DNA of 64,000 bases from Solimicrobium silvestre (GCF_002976435.1 NZ_PUGF01000006.1:153893-217892), one strand, 5' to 3'. Numbered from the stretch's first letter, positions 25,113 through 34,469 are shown. Translations and numbers: made by a program. Notes: a model not told the origin generated them from the letters alone.

Positions 25113-25973
25113 ATGAATATTTATTTGCTACAAATTGCCAATGGCATCGGTATCGGTATGTTGTATTTTCTGCTGGGTGTCGGATTAAGCATCGTGTTTG
25201 GATTATTGCGATTTGTGAATTTTTCGCATGGCGCTTTCTTTTTATTAGGAGCGTATGTCAGTTTTGAATTGGGGCAACTTGGGCTGGATTTTTGGTGGTC
25301 ATTATTGCTTGCACCAATTCTGGTTGGCGCTTTCGCATGGCTAATCGAAAAATGTGTGTTACGCCATATTTATCCCTTGCCACATCATTTCCACATTTTG
25401 TTCACCGTTGGTCTGGCACTGGTTATACAGGAGGCTGTTATCTGGTACTGGGGGCCGCTCGGTAACAACATTGCTCCTCCGGAGTTGTTACAAGGTGTGG
25501 TCATTTTGGGTGATTTTATTTATCCCGCCTATCGCTTGTTCGTCATCGGTTTCACCGCTGTTATGGCCTTATTACTTTGGTGGGTTTTGGAAAAAACACG
25601 GCTTGGTTCCATCGTTCGTGCAGGCAGTGAATCGACAGAAATGGTCTCCTTATTAGGAATCAATATCAATCGCATCTTTAGCCTTGTATTCGCACTCGGC
25701 GCGTTCACAGCAGGTTTGGCTGGCGCATTAGCAGCGCCGATACGTGGAGCGGAACCGTTCATGGGAATTGAAGCATTGGGAATAGCTTTTGTTGTGGTGG
25801 TGATTGGCGGCTTAGGTAGTTTTAGCGGCGCATTGGTTGCCGGGCTTTTAGTCGGCATTATGCAAAGCCTGATGAGCACCATCTGGTCGGAAGGTGCTTT
25901 CCTGACGATTTATATTGCCATGGCTGCGGTGATGCTGCTGCGCCCGAATGGCCTGCTTGGTCGAGCCAGTTAA
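25113..25973 (+). CDS. Branched-chain amino-acid-type ABC permease, LivH family
   Basis: First inner-membrane permease of the importer, 286 residues with about eight hydrophobic segments. The LivH start is typical (LLQIANGIGIGMLYFLLGVGLSIVFG in part, then VNFSHGAFFLLGAY). The cytoplasmic EAA-like loop that contacts the ATPase lies around residues 170-190 (LGSIVRAGSESTEMVSLLGIN). AGGA precedes the ATG. It lies 37 bp after the binding-protein gene and 12 bp before the LivM-type gene. Confidence 0.93.
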   Translation: MNIYLLQIANGIGIGMLYFLLGVGLSIVFGLLRFVNFSHGAFFLLGAYVSFELGQLGLDFWWSLLLAPILVGAFAWLIEKCVLRHIYPLPHHFHILFTVGLALVIQEAVIWYWGPLGNNIAPPELLQGVVILGDFIYPAYRLFVIGFTAVMALLLWWVLEKTRLGSIVRAGSESTEMVSLLGININRIFSLVFALGAFTAGLAGALAAPIRGAEPFMGIEALGIAFVVVVIGGLGSFSGALVAGLLVGIMQSLMSTIWSEGAFLTIYIAMAAVMLLRPNGLLGRAS

Positions 25974-25985
25974 CAAGGAAATCTC

Positions 25986-26984
25986 ATGAAAAACATCATC
26001 CATTTTCGTACTACTTTACTCATCATTGCTACCGTATTGATTCTGCCCCTGACCTTGGATTCCGGCACGCTCGCTACCGAGGTATTAATTTTTTCACTTG
26101 CCGCATTGGGCTGCAATTTATTGCTAGGTTATACCGGCCTGATGTCGTTCGGCCAGGGGATTTTTTTGGGAGTGGGTAGTTATGCAACTGGTTTATCACT
26201 GCTGCACTGGCAATTACCTGTTTTGCTTGCGCTGTTATTGACCATGTTAATTGGCGCATTGGTAGCGCTGTTAGTTGGCTGGTTTTCCATTCGCCAGCGC
26301 GGCACTTATTTTGTCATGTTGACGCTGGCGTTTTCGCAGATGTTTTATTTTTTAGCCTACACCATGACCAGCGTCACCGGCGGTGACAATGGCCTATTAA
26401 ATATTCCGCGCCCATCCCTCTCCGTGTTCGGCATAGAACTGTTAGCAACCGCCACGCCGTGGCAATACTACAGTTTTGTTGCGTTGATTTTTGTATTGGT
26501 ATTTTTCCTGTTGCAGCGAGTAGTAGATTCAGTTCTTGGCCGAACCTTACTTTCCATCCGCGACAATGAAGCGCGTGCGACTGCCATTGGTTACGACATC
26601 CGCCAATTCAAACTGGCCGCCTTTATTATCTCCGGCGCCATCACCGGATTAGCCGGTGGACTGCACGCCATGATGACCGGCATTGCGCCACTGACCAATA
26701 TTGAATATCACATCAGCGAATCGATTTTAATCATGACGGTGATCGGTGGTACCGGCAATTTATTTGCCTCGGTGTTGGGTGCTGCGTTCTATGTATTGAT
26801 GGGAGACTGGCTGTCTGAATTATGGCCTCGCTGGTTGATGTTATTGGGATTTTTATTAATCGCCATCAGCCTGTATTTGCAACAAGGTTTATTCGGTTTT
26901 TCAAAATCACTGATTCAACAAATCACCAATCGATTTCGCCCTGATAGGGCTCCAGACAATGCCAAACAGGAGAAACATTCATGA
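25986..26984 (+). CDS. Branched-chain amino-acid-type ABC permease, LivM family
   Basis: Second permease, 332 residues. LivM hallmarks are the N-terminal LGYTGLMSFGQGIFLGVGSYATG in part, near residue 48, and the ATPase-contacting loop RTLLSIRDNEARATAIGYD near residue 190. The C-terminal ~25 residues (NRFRPDRAPDNAKQEKHS) are a polar tail. Its TGA overlaps the LivG-type start (ATGA), so translation is coupled. Confidence 0.93.
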   Translation: MKNIIHFRTTLLIIATVLILPLTLDSGTLATEVLIFSLAALGCNLLLGYTGLMSFGQGIFLGVGSYATGLSLLHWQLPVLLALLLTMLIGALVALLVGWFSIRQRGTYFVMLTLAFSQMFYFLAYTMTSVTGGDNGLLNIPRPSLSVFGIELLATATPWQYYSFVALIFVLVFFLLQRVVDSVLGRTLLSIRDNEARATAIGYDIRQFKLAAFIISGAITGLAGGLHAMMTGIAPLTNIEYHISESILIMTVIGGTGNLFASVLGAAFYVLMGDWLSELWPRWLMLLGFLLIAISLYLQQGLFGFSKSLIQQITNRFRPDRAPDNAKQEKHS

Positions 26985-27745
26985 AACCCATCCTACAGGC
27001 CATCAACGTCAGCAAGCACTACGGAAAATTTACCGCCGTTAATGACATTACCCTCGACATCCTGCCCGGCACAATACATTCAGTAATCGGCCCCAATGGC
27101 GCAGGTAAAACTACCCTCTTCCACACTCTGACCGGGACTGTGCCGATCAGTGCCGGCAGTATTTTATTGAATGGAGAAGAAGTCGCACATTTACCTGCGT
27201 ATAAGCGCGTATCAAAAGGCTTGGCGCGTTCGTTTCAGGTTACCAACCTGTTTCCCAATTTAAGCGTGACCGAAAATCTACGACTCGCTGCACAAGGTCG
27301 TTATTTCGCACAGGCACTTAATCCATGGCGACGCGTTGAGTCTCTTAATCTGGCTGGTGACATTGCGAGCCAATTAATTGAACAATTACAACTACAACAT
27401 TTTTCACAGCGCGCCGCCGGCGAATTATCACACGGACAGCAACGTCGCCTGGAAGTTGGCATGGCCATGGCCGGGCAACCCAAAGTCATTTTTTTGGATG
27501 AGCCGACATCCGGAATGGGGGTAGATGACATCGCCGAAATGAAGCAATTTATCCATGGTTTGCGCGTTCAATACACGGTACTGCTGATCGAACACAATAT
27601 GGATATCGTCATGGACATTTCAGACCAGATCACGGTTATGCAACAGGGTCAAATCTTAGCCGCTGGCAAGCCGGAACAAATCCGCAATAACGAACTGGTG
27701 CGCCGCGCCTATCTGGGCAGCATGATCACAGGAGGAAAATCATGA
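26981..27745 (+). CDS. Branched-chain amino-acid-type ABC ATPase, LivG family
   Basis: Cytosolic ATPase of the importer, 254 residues. Walker A is GPNGAGKTT near residue 38. The Q-loop follows at about 87 (RSFQVTNLF), the signature is LSHGQQRRLE around 150 and Walker B is VIFLDEPTSGM around 170. LSHG rather than LSGG is a common LivG variant. The end overlaps the next ATPase gene by 4 bp, and CAGGAG lies just before its ATG. Confidence 0.94.
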   Translation: MKPILQAINVSKHYGKFTAVNDITLDILPGTIHSVIGPNGAGKTTLFHTLTGTVPISAGSILLNGEEVAHLPAYKRVSKGLARSFQVTNLFPNLSVTENLRLAAQGRYFAQALNPWRRVESLNLAGDIASQLIEQLQLQHFSQRAAGELSHGQQRRLEVGMAMAGQPKVIFLDEPTSGMGVDDIAEMKQFIHGLRVQYTVLLIEHNMDIVMDISDQITVMQQGQILAAGKPEQIRNNELVRRAYLGSMITGGKS

Positions 27746-28446
27746 TACTCACGCTCACTGACGTACATGGTTTTTATGGCAAAAGCCATATTTTGCAAAG
27801 CATTAACATCAATGTGGCGGCAGGTGAAGTGGTGACCTTATTGGGTCGTAATGGCGCAGGAAAAACCACCACGCTAAAAAGTATTGTAGGAGTCGTGCCG
27901 GCGCAACGCGGCAAGATCATGTTTGAAGGTGAAGACATCACATGTATACCCACTCACAAGATTGCGGAACGCGGCGTTTGTCTCGTTCCAGAACATCGCG
28001 GCATTTTTAAATTACTCACAGTAGAAGAAAATTTAACGATGTCGGCCAAACGAGATTCAGCATGGAAACTGGATGACATCTACCGCATTTTTCCAAGATT
28101 AAAAGAACGGCGCAACAACGGCGGAGGGCATTTATCCGGCGGCGAACAACAAATGCTGGCAATAGGACGGGCGTTGATGACGCATCCAAAAATACTCATG
28201 CTCGATGAGCCGGTAGAGGGATTGGCACCAGTGATTGTCGATGAAATCGTCGCGCAGTTAAAGCTGATCAACGCAACCGGCATGACGATCCTGTTGATTG
28301 AGCAAAATCTGGAAGTGTGTACTCAACTGGCTGACCGCCATTACATCATTGAGCAAGGACGCGTCGTGCACTGCGCAAGCAATCAGGAATTTTTGAATGA
28401 CGATGCCGTGAAAGACCGGTATCTCGGCGTTAATCTTGCAGCATAA
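27742..28446 (+). CDS. Branched-chain amino-acid-type ABC ATPase, LivF family
   Basis: Second ATPase, 234 residues. Walker A is GRNGAGKTT near residue 36, the signature is LSGGEQQML near 132 and Walker B is ILMLDEPVEGL near 152. LivF-specific features are VPEHRGIF at the Q-loop region and the short C-terminus. An AGGAGG ribosome site precedes the start. It ends 22 bp before the M81 peptidase gene, so transporter and peptidase are likely one transcript. Confidence 0.94.
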   Translation: MILTLTDVHGFYGKSHILQSININVAAGEVVTLLGRNGAGKTTTLKSIVGVVPAQRGKIMFEGEDITCIPTHKIAERGVCLVPEHRGIFKLLTVEENLTMSAKRDSAWKLDDIYRIFPRLKERRNNGGGHLSGGEQQMLAIGRALMTHPKILMLDEPVEGLAPVIVDEIVAQLKLINATGMTILLIEQNLEVCTQLADRHYIIEQGRVVHCASNQEFLNDDAVKDRYLGVNLAA

Positions 28447-28468
28447 ACCCTATTTTTAAGAGACAAAA

Positions 28469-29944
28469 ATGCGACTTCTACTAGCCATGTTTAAACATGA
28501 AACCAATACCTTTTCACCAGTCCCTACAAAATTTGAACGATTTTTTCCCGGCTATCCAAACGCCTTATCCGGTACCAAAGCCATTAACGAATTGCGAGAC
28601 ACCGGATGTTCGTTGGCCGGTTTTATCAAGGTAGCGGAACAGCACGGTGCAGAAATTGAGGTAGCCGTAGCAGCGACCGCATGGCCGAGCGGCCCGGTAG
28701 ACAATGAAGCCTATGAGCGTATTTCGGCATTGATACTGGAACAGGTCAAGCAAGGTGGTTTTGATGGAATTCTGTTGGATTTACACGGTGCAATGGTGTC
28801 CCATTCCTGTGAAGACGGCGAAGGCAGATTACTGCAACGCCTGCGTGAAATAGACTCGACAACTCCAGTCGGAGTCACCCTGGATATGCACGCCAATATG
28901 TACGATGAATTGATCAAGAACGCAACGGTGGTGAATGGTTATCACACCTACCCGCATATCGATATGTTTGAGGCTGGCGTTCGTACCGCCGACATTATTA
29001 TCCGCACCATTAAAGGTGAAATAAAACCCGTCATGGCATGGGGGATGAAGCCAATGTTGCCGCATGTATTAATGCAAGGTACACATATGGAACCGAATAA
29101 ATCATTGCAGGAGCAATGCATCGCCATGGAGCAAAGTAAGGTGCTTGCTAGCTCCCTATTTGTCGGTTTTCCGCAGGCCGATATTGCCAATGCTGGTTTA
29201 AGCGTGGTGATTTGTACCAATGACGATGCGCAGTTGGCAAGGCAAAAATGCGATACGTTATTGGATGACGCATGGAAGGTACGCGAACAGTTTTTATACC
29301 ATTCCGAACCGTTAATCGATTCCATCGTCAGAGCAAAACTATGCATCGAATACCCAGTGGTATTACTAGATCATTGTGACAATTGCGCCTCTGGCGGCAC
29401 CTTGGATTCCACCGTGGTGTTAGCTGAAATTATCAGGCAAGATTTGAATAACGTGGTGTTCTACGCGATTAAAGATCCACTCGCTGCAAGGCAAGCTGCG
29501 CACAGCGGAGTTGGCACTAAACTGACATTGCTGTTAGGCGGAAAAACACCGATGCCAGCCTTACGCGACAGCAGCCATCCCATTAGTGTAGAGGCCACCG
29601 TGAAGACAATTTCTGACGGAATTTTTTACAATCGCGGCCCGATGTTGCAAGGCATGATGAACAACACTGGACTGACTGTGGTGGTGGATACCGGCCGTGT
29701 CGTGATCGTGATTATTTCCGAAGATATTGAACCACATGACATTAATTGTCTGCTCTCGCTTGGCATTGATCCATTAAAAAAATCATATATCGCCTTAAAA
29801 AGCCGTGTGCACTGGCGCGCCGGTTTTGGTGAAATGGCACGCCACGTCATTGAATGCGCCGGTCTGGGCGTAACCACATCCGATTACAGCCAACTGGTGT
29901 ATCGCCATGTACGCCGCCCAATTTATCCACTGGATGCAATGTAA
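28469..29944 (+). CDS. M81 family metallopeptidase (MlrC, microcystinase C-like)
   Basis: Cytosolic zinc peptidase family named after MlrC, which in sphingomonads cleaves linear microcystin breakdown products. Length 491 residues matches the two-domain family (MlrC N-terminal and C-terminal domains). The start is typical (MRLLLAMFKHETNTFSP), and the probable metal ligands are seen in TLDMHANMYDE and GYHTYPHIDMFEAG near residues 138-175. Family members are common in Burkholderiales and their real substrates are mostly unknown; I do not claim microcystin activity. Immediate linkage to a complete ABC importer suggests it cleaves the imported compound, perhaps a small peptide or cyclic amide. Confidence 0.92.
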   Translation: MRLLLAMFKHETNTFSPVPTKFERFFPGYPNALSGTKAINELRDTGCSLAGFIKVAEQHGAEIEVAVAATAWPSGPVDNEAYERISALILEQVKQGGFDGILLDLHGAMVSHSCEDGEGRLLQRLREIDSTTPVGVTLDMHANMYDELIKNATVVNGYHTYPHIDMFEAGVRTADIIIRTIKGEIKPVMAWGMKPMLPHVLMQGTHMEPNKSLQEQCIAMEQSKVLASSLFVGFPQADIANAGLSVVICTNDDAQLARQKCDTLLDDAWKVREQFLYHSEPLIDSIVRAKLCIEYPVVLLDHCDNCASGGTLDSTVVLAEIIRQDLNNVVFYAIKDPLAARQAAHSGVGTKLTLLLGGKTPMPALRDSSHPISVEATVKTISDGIFYNRGPMLQGMMNNTGLTVVVDTGRVVIVIISEDIEPHDINCLLSLGIDPLKKSYIALKSRVHWRAGFGEMARHVIECAGLGVTTSDYSQLVYRHVRRPIYPLDAM

Positions 29945-29987
29945 GCAAATAAAAAATATTGCCACTCAATGTTGCTCAGGAGACTAA

Positions 29988-31004
29988 ATGAATTCGTTCA
30001 CTAAAAACATATTCGCCATCGCAGTAATAGGCCCAGTTTTTTTCATCACTACTCTGCACGCACAAGAAGTCCCGATCAAATTTTATGGCGTATTGGATGC
30101 TTATGTCGGCTCGCATAAAATCAATGGAGCCAATACTTCCGCGGCAACAGCTCTGAACAGCGGCGGGATGACAACTTCTTTTTGGGGGCTTAGTGGTTTC
30201 GAGAAAATCAATGCGACGCTCAAAGTCAATTTTGCCCTGGAAGGTTTCTTATTGCTTGACTCAGGACAGGGTGGTCGGTACACCGGCGACGGGATGTTTT
30301 CACGCAGCGCCTATATTGGATTATCCGATCAATGGGGAGAAGTTAGCGTGGGACGGTTAACCAATCCCATGTATATCATGGCGGCCAAGTCCAATCCATT
30401 CGGGGGATCGACACGACTTTCTCCCTTAGTGAATCAAAACTGGATAGGCGCTTATGGCAGAAATGTAGTGGGTGACACGGCCTGGAGCAACTCGATATCG
30501 TATTCTTCACCGTCATTTAATGGAGTAAAGCTGGCATCACAATATGGCAGATCAGAAACCGGGCAACAAAACATGTTCGCAGGATTAAGCTATGAACAGA
30601 GCCCTGTTTCTGTGCAGGTTGGACTACAGAGTGTTGAATATGGTCCTGGCGTAAAAGCTGAAGGGAAAAAACAATCCTCCTATTTTATTGGCGCTGCGTC
30701 ACAAATCAGCACAATCAAGATATTTGCCACCTATTTACACGCGAGTACGCCCGATACGGTGAAGAGCAATAATCTTCAACTTGGACTAGCCGTGCCCGTC
30801 GCAAAAGGAACGGTTATGCTATCAAGCGCCAGAACGGCATTAAATCACCACAAAACAACCAACACGCATCGCCTGAGTTCTGCACTGGGCTACCGTCATC
30901 CCTTATCCAAACGTACGGATGTCTATGCTATTTATTTGCATGACAAGCTCAGCATCGCAGATGCCGGACACAATATCGCTTTGGGATTGCGTCATGCTTT
31001 TTAA
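29988..31004 (+). CDS. Gram-negative porin (Burkholderiales general porin family)
   Basis: Outer-membrane beta-barrel of 338 residues, with a signal peptide ending TLHA before QEVPIKFYGVLDAYVG. The first strand VKFYGVLDAYVG-type, WGLSGFEKINATLKVNFALEGF and SRSAYIGLSDQWGEVSVGRLTNP are classic porin_4 segments, and the C-terminal phenylalanine (LGLRHAF) is the barrel assembly signal. A strong AGGAG box precedes it. It follows the peptidase by 43 bp and ends in a strong terminator, so it probably supplies outer-membrane entry for the same substrate. Confidence 0.93.
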   Translation: MNSFTKNIFAIAVIGPVFFITTLHAQEVPIKFYGVLDAYVGSHKINGANTSAATALNSGGMTTSFWGLSGFEKINATLKVNFALEGFLLLDSGQGGRYTGDGMFSRSAYIGLSDQWGEVSVGRLTNPMYIMAAKSNPFGGSTRLSPLVNQNWIGAYGRNVVGDTAWSNSISYSSPSFNGVKLASQYGRSETGQQNMFAGLSYEQSPVSVQVGLQSVEYGPGVKAEGKKQSSYFIGAASQISTIKIFATYLHASTPDTVKSNNLQLGLAVPVAKGTVMLSSARTALNHHKTTNTHRLSSALGYRHPLSKRTDVYAIYLHDKLSIADAGHNIALGLRHAF

Positions 31005-31010
31005 TGAGTA

Positions 31011-31049
31011 AAAAAAACCGCATGCAACATTACTGCATGCGGTTTTTTT
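31011..31049. terminator. Bidirectional terminator after the porin gene
   Basis: Stem CCGCATGCA (31018-31026) / TGCATGCGG (31034-31042), 7-nt loop, A-run on the left and T-run on the right. It closes the importer-MlrC-porin unit and the convergent lipoprotein gene. Confidence 0.93.
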
Positions 31050-31065
31050 ACTTAACCAGTTAATC

Positions 31066-31704
31066 CTACTGGCAAGTAACTATCGCAGAAGGCGCTGCGG
31101 TGGTGCTTGAAATGGTTCCGCTCGCAGAAGTTACCGTACATGTGTGTCCGGTAGGTTGAGTGCCGACCGACACGGTGTAATTTGAGCCTACGCTCAACGA
31201 GGTTGGGAAATTCTGTAGTAAAGCGGTGCCAGCCGCAGTAGCTGCGGTGCCTGTCACCGTCAGCGTATCTGTCGGCACATTATTGACAGCGTCGAGCAAG
31301 ATCAATTGAGCACCCGACGCTAAACCCGTGATACTGGCTGACACTACGCCATTTGCAGCTGTGCCGCCGGAAGAGCAAGTAACCTGGACATCAGTGACAT
31401 TCCCACCACTATAAGCAACAGTTCCTGAGCCGTTCACAACAGTACAAGTTAGTCCGGTAGGTTGCGTCGTAACGACAACATTATAAGAAGAACCTGAGCT
31501 CACTTTTTGATCAAAAGTGAAGTTAGTACCGGAACTATTAAAAACCACAGTGATGGCGTCTGTGCCGTTGTTAGTCAAACCTACTGAATTACCGGCCAAT
31601 AAGCCGGATACCGTACCGCCGATAGTTGCATTAATTGAGCCGCCACAACCCGCTAACACCATTGATGCAACCACAAATGCGAACGTTAATTTTAAAAATT
31701 TCAT
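31066..31704 (-). CDS. Lipoprotein with two repeated beta-type domains
   Basis: Predicted outer-membrane or periplasmic lipoprotein of 212 residues, function not recognised. The ATG at 31704 is used (the TTG at 31710 is in frame). Lipobox VLAGC gives the lipidated Cys near residue 19. Two units of about 90 residues follow, each with a GLxxG start (VSGLLAGNSVGLTNNG; ITGLASGAQLILLD) and a shared YxVxVxTQPTGxTCTV...VTC ending, so each has a cysteine pair. The sequence is very rich in Thr, Ser, Gly and Val, as in secreted beta-sandwich repeats. It stands alone between two terminators. Confidence 0.75.
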   Translation of the reverse strand: MKFLKLTFAFVVASMVLAGCGGSINATIGGTVSGLLAGNSVGLTNNGTDAITVVFNSSGTNFTFDQKVSSGSSYNVVVTTQPTGLTCTVVNGSGTVAYSGGNVTDVQVTCSSGGTAANGVVSASITGLASGAQLILLDAVNNVPTDTLTVTGTAATAAGTALLQNFPTSLSVGSNYTVSVGTQPTGHTCTVTSASGTISSTTAAPSAIVTCQ

Positions 31705-31931
31705 GCTCAAGCCTCTTCATTAATAGTGGGTCTGTTAATTTACTGCGTGCAGGTACAACGAACAGGCTATCTTTTAAAATGCTCTTAGTCTTACAGCGAT
31801 ATCAGTTTATTTGGAGAATAAAGGAAGGTCGCAAGTAATAGCCTGTACGAAGTTACGTAAAACCAACAGGCATATTATCATTACTTGCGATGAAGTTCAC
31901 AGTGCAGTTTGTCCCGAACTGTAACGTAGAA

Positions 31932-32780
31932 TTACTCTAACGCCGCAGCGGCCATCCGTGAGGAAATTTCTTTACGGTAGCGATTTAAGTCTTGCACGGT
32001 CGCAAAACTTTGCTCAAATAGTAGCGACAGATTATGCAAAATCCGTTCAACCACTTTCTTTTCCCACACACCGTCAAATTTAATCTGTCCATCTAACCAG
32101 CGTTCCAGCCAAGCCGGATCAGGCAAACGACTTTGGATTGTGTCGTGTGGAAATAAGGCTTGATTCACATGCAAATTAGTTGGATGCAACGGTTTTTCAG
32201 TGCGGCGTGACGACGCCATTAACACACCGATTTTGGCAAAAGCCGAGCTTGCTGCGTCACCAACTTCATTTAATGCTTTTTTCATGTAGCGCAAATAAGC
32301 ACCGCCATGACGCGCTTCGTCTTGGCTAATCATTTTATAAATTTGTTTAATGACCGGTTCGGTATGCCAATCTGAAGCACAGCGATACCAATGATTCAGA
32401 CGAATTTCACCGCAGAAATGCAGCATCAGGGTTTCTAGTGGTGGCGCAGGATCAAATTCAAACCGCACCTTATCCAGCTCTTCTTCGGTTGGTACTAATT
32501 CAGGGTAGAAGCGACGTAAATACTCCATTAATACCAGCGAATGCTTTTGCTCTTCAAAAAACCAGACTGACATAAATGCGCAAAAATCACTGTCGTTACG
32601 GTTGTCACGCAAAAACATTTCCGTTGCGGGCAAGGCAGACCACTCCGTAATGGCATTCATCTTGATGGTTTGAGCCTGCTCTAAAGTCAATTTTGATGCG
32701 TCAAACTGATCCCAGGGAATATCAGTTTCCATATTCCAGCGCACTTGTTCCAACGATTTAAATAATTCGGGATACAACAT
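31932..32780 (-). CDS. Ferritin-like di-iron protein, acyl-ACP desaturase-like
   Basis: Predicted di-iron carboxylate protein of 282 residues. The helix-bundle iron ligands can be seen as EWSALPATEMFLRD (about residue 45), FEEQKH (about 78), CGEIRLNHWY (about 125) and QDEARHGGAY (about 155), the E...ExxH...E...DExxH pattern of ferritin-like and plant-type desaturase (FA_desaturase_2) proteins. Substrate is unknown; a fatty acyl-ACP or other hydrocarbon oxidation is likely by family. The ATG at 32780 (GAGA upstream) is preferred to the in-frame codon at 32810. It is not part of an operon with recognisable partners. Confidence 0.8.
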   Translation of the reverse strand: MLYPELFKSLEQVRWNMETDIPWDQFDASKLTLEQAQTIKMNAITEWSALPATEMFLRDNRNDSDFCAFMSVWFFEEQKHSLVLMEYLRRFYPELVPTEEELDKVRFEFDPAPPLETLMLHFCGEIRLNHWYRCASDWHTEPVIKQIYKMISQDEARHGGAYLRYMKKALNEVGDAASSAFAKIGVLMASSRRTEKPLHPTNLHVNQALFPHDTIQSRLPDPAWLERWLDGQIKFDGVWEKKVVERILHNLSLLFEQSFATVQDLNRYRKEISSRMAAAALE

Positions 32781-32947
32781 AGTCTCTTGAATACCTTTAT
32801 TAAAAAGCAAAATTTAGAATAATTTCCCTAATTCTAACAGAACTCAACTACACATCGCACCAGACATAAAACAAACCTGGCTCACTGTGAATTATTCAGA
32901 GTTTGCCCACCAATTACTACCGCAGTATGAAACTAGCTTTGAATAAA

Positions 32948-32986
32948 ACAAAAAGCACAATGAACCCAAGTCCATTGTGCTTTTAA
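32948..32986. terminator. Terminator after the orphan binding-protein gene
   Basis: Perfect 12-bp stem AAAAGCACAATG (32951-32962) / CATTGTGCTTTT (32973-32984) with a 10-nt loop. It lies 42 bp past the stop of the minus-strand binding protein gene. Confidence 0.85.
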
Positions 32987-33025
32987 GAAGTAAAAATTTC
33001 TAACTTACTTATTTTGCTTAATTCT

Positions 33026-34135
33026 TTACTTCGCTACCCAATACTTTCTATATTGATTCCGATAATCATTGTCAGGCTCGAAGACATTTTTATCTCCACC
33101 ATCAAACGGGATATTTTGATTGGTTGCCAAATGCACGGGCATCGAATAACCACTCGCTGCCACACCTGAAAAAGCGCGATTCAACTCATCAACCAATTGC
33201 CAACCCTGCATATTCGCAGGCTCAGGAACGGTACCAATTTGCACGTTATTAGCGTGAATTCGTTGGTATGAAGTAACAGAACCATCGCCTGCAGACAATC
33301 CTTTTAATTTATTGCCTGCAATCAATGCAGCGATAGCTGGCTTTTCCATTACATCAAAATACACATCGCTCACTGCAATAACATGGGTCCATTTAGAACC
33401 GTAATGTTTAACTAAATCATCCACTGTTTGTTGCATCTTGGCAGAAGCATCCGATACTGGCATCTCTTCAACACTCAATAACCGACAAATATCGCATTGC
33501 TTGATGATCTCAATAAGGGCTGACGATTTCGCGGACAGATACGGGGTGGAGTTATCGGTAAAAATCACCATACCCATTTTGCTGTTTACTTCAGTTACCC
33601 CATACAACGCAGCAATTTGTGCGGACTCTCTCGGATTATTACCCACATTCGCAAACAAACCATCCACTGGGCCAGGTTTAGCTATTGCATGCCAACCCAC
33701 CACCGGAATTTTTTTCTCCTGCGCTTTATCTAAGCCTTTAGCCTGGCTTTGTGCATCGACTCCCGCCAAGATAATGCCATCCGGCTTCATGGCAAGCGCT
33801 TGATTAATAACTGGCGCGCCTTGATAACATGCTGCACGGCAATCTATCAATAAAACTTCCCAACCAGCCATGGCAGCAGCTTCTTTCGTGCCCTTATATA
33901 GCTCAGCAACAACGGTATTCACCATATCGCCAGCTATAAATACCACGCGTTTTTTATTTTGAAGTTTAGGACCATCCGTCGGACCATCCCAATGATTTTT
34001 ATGCGAAGCAGCTTTCGCCACCTTTGCATTTGCCTTGCCCATTGCCTGCATGGCATTTTCTTGAGCGAGTGCTGTGCTCCCAAAAAGCAGCATCGCTAGT
34101 ACGCCAAGTACAATGTTGAATTTTCTTTGTATCAT
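33026..34135 (-). CDS. Orphan sugar-type periplasmic substrate-binding protein
   Basis: Secreted binding protein of the ribose/LacI-like group (Peripla_BP_4), 369 residues. A signal peptide (MIQRKFNIVLGVLAMLLFGSTALA) is followed by an alanine/lysine-rich linker to about residue 55. The two-lobed domain begins KRVVFIAGDMVNT and includes the typical KPDGIILAGVDAQ, and VISDVY-like hinge region AVSDVYFDV. No permease or ATPase gene is adjacent, so it may serve a distant transporter or act as a sensor partner. It is monocistronic with its own terminator. Confidence 0.82.
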   Translation of the reverse strand: MIQRKFNIVLGVLAMLLFGSTALAQENAMQAMGKANAKVAKAASHKNHWDGPTDGPKLQNKKRVVFIAGDMVNTVVAELYKGTKEAAAMAGWEVLLIDCRAACYQGAPVINQALAMKPDGIILAGVDAQSQAKGLDKAQEKKIPVVGWHAIAKPGPVDGLFANVGNNPRESAQIAALYGVTEVNSKMGMVIFTDNSTPYLSAKSSALIEIIKQCDICRLLSVEEMPVSDASAKMQQTVDDLVKHYGSKWTHVIAVSDVYFDVMEKPAIAALIAGNKLKGLSAGDGSVTSYQRIHANNVQIGTVPEPANMQGWQLVDELNRAFSGVAASGYSMPVHLATNQNIPFDGGDKNVFEPDNDYRNQYRKYWVAK

Positions 34136-34469
34136 GATTTCATTTAAAAAAATAATCAGTTAAAGCCAAAAACACGTCTGCTGTTTTGCACCGATACAAC
34201 GCAAGGATTATTACAGATATTCATAATTGGTAACAATATTTTTTAAAAGAAACACTGAAAAATCACACTACTTGCACTTGTAATATGCCGATACACCATC
34301 ATCAACAACACAACAATTATCCAATTATCATTACAAAATCCATAAAAAAATGGCTCATTTACGCGCAAAAACTGCTAATTGCACGCAAATGAGCCATGAC
34401 AACGACATTGCAACTATTACTACTTAATTGATTTGAGGCAACACACTAAAGCCACACATTTTCCACACG
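34136..34469 (-). other. Intergenic region holding a terminator
   Basis: 334 bp without a gene, AT-rich. Its right part contains the terminator at 34344-34397; the left part (34136-34343) is presumably the promoter region of the orphan binding-protein gene, where I found no convincing boxes. Confidence 0.5.
34344..34397 (-). terminator. Terminator of the DUF2807/HAAS gene pair
   Basis: Perfect 11-bp stem ATGGCTCATTT (34350-34360) / AAATGAGCCAT (34387-34397). On the minus strand it is followed by seven T (34350-34344). The loop is long (26 nt) and may fold further. Confidence 0.85.
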
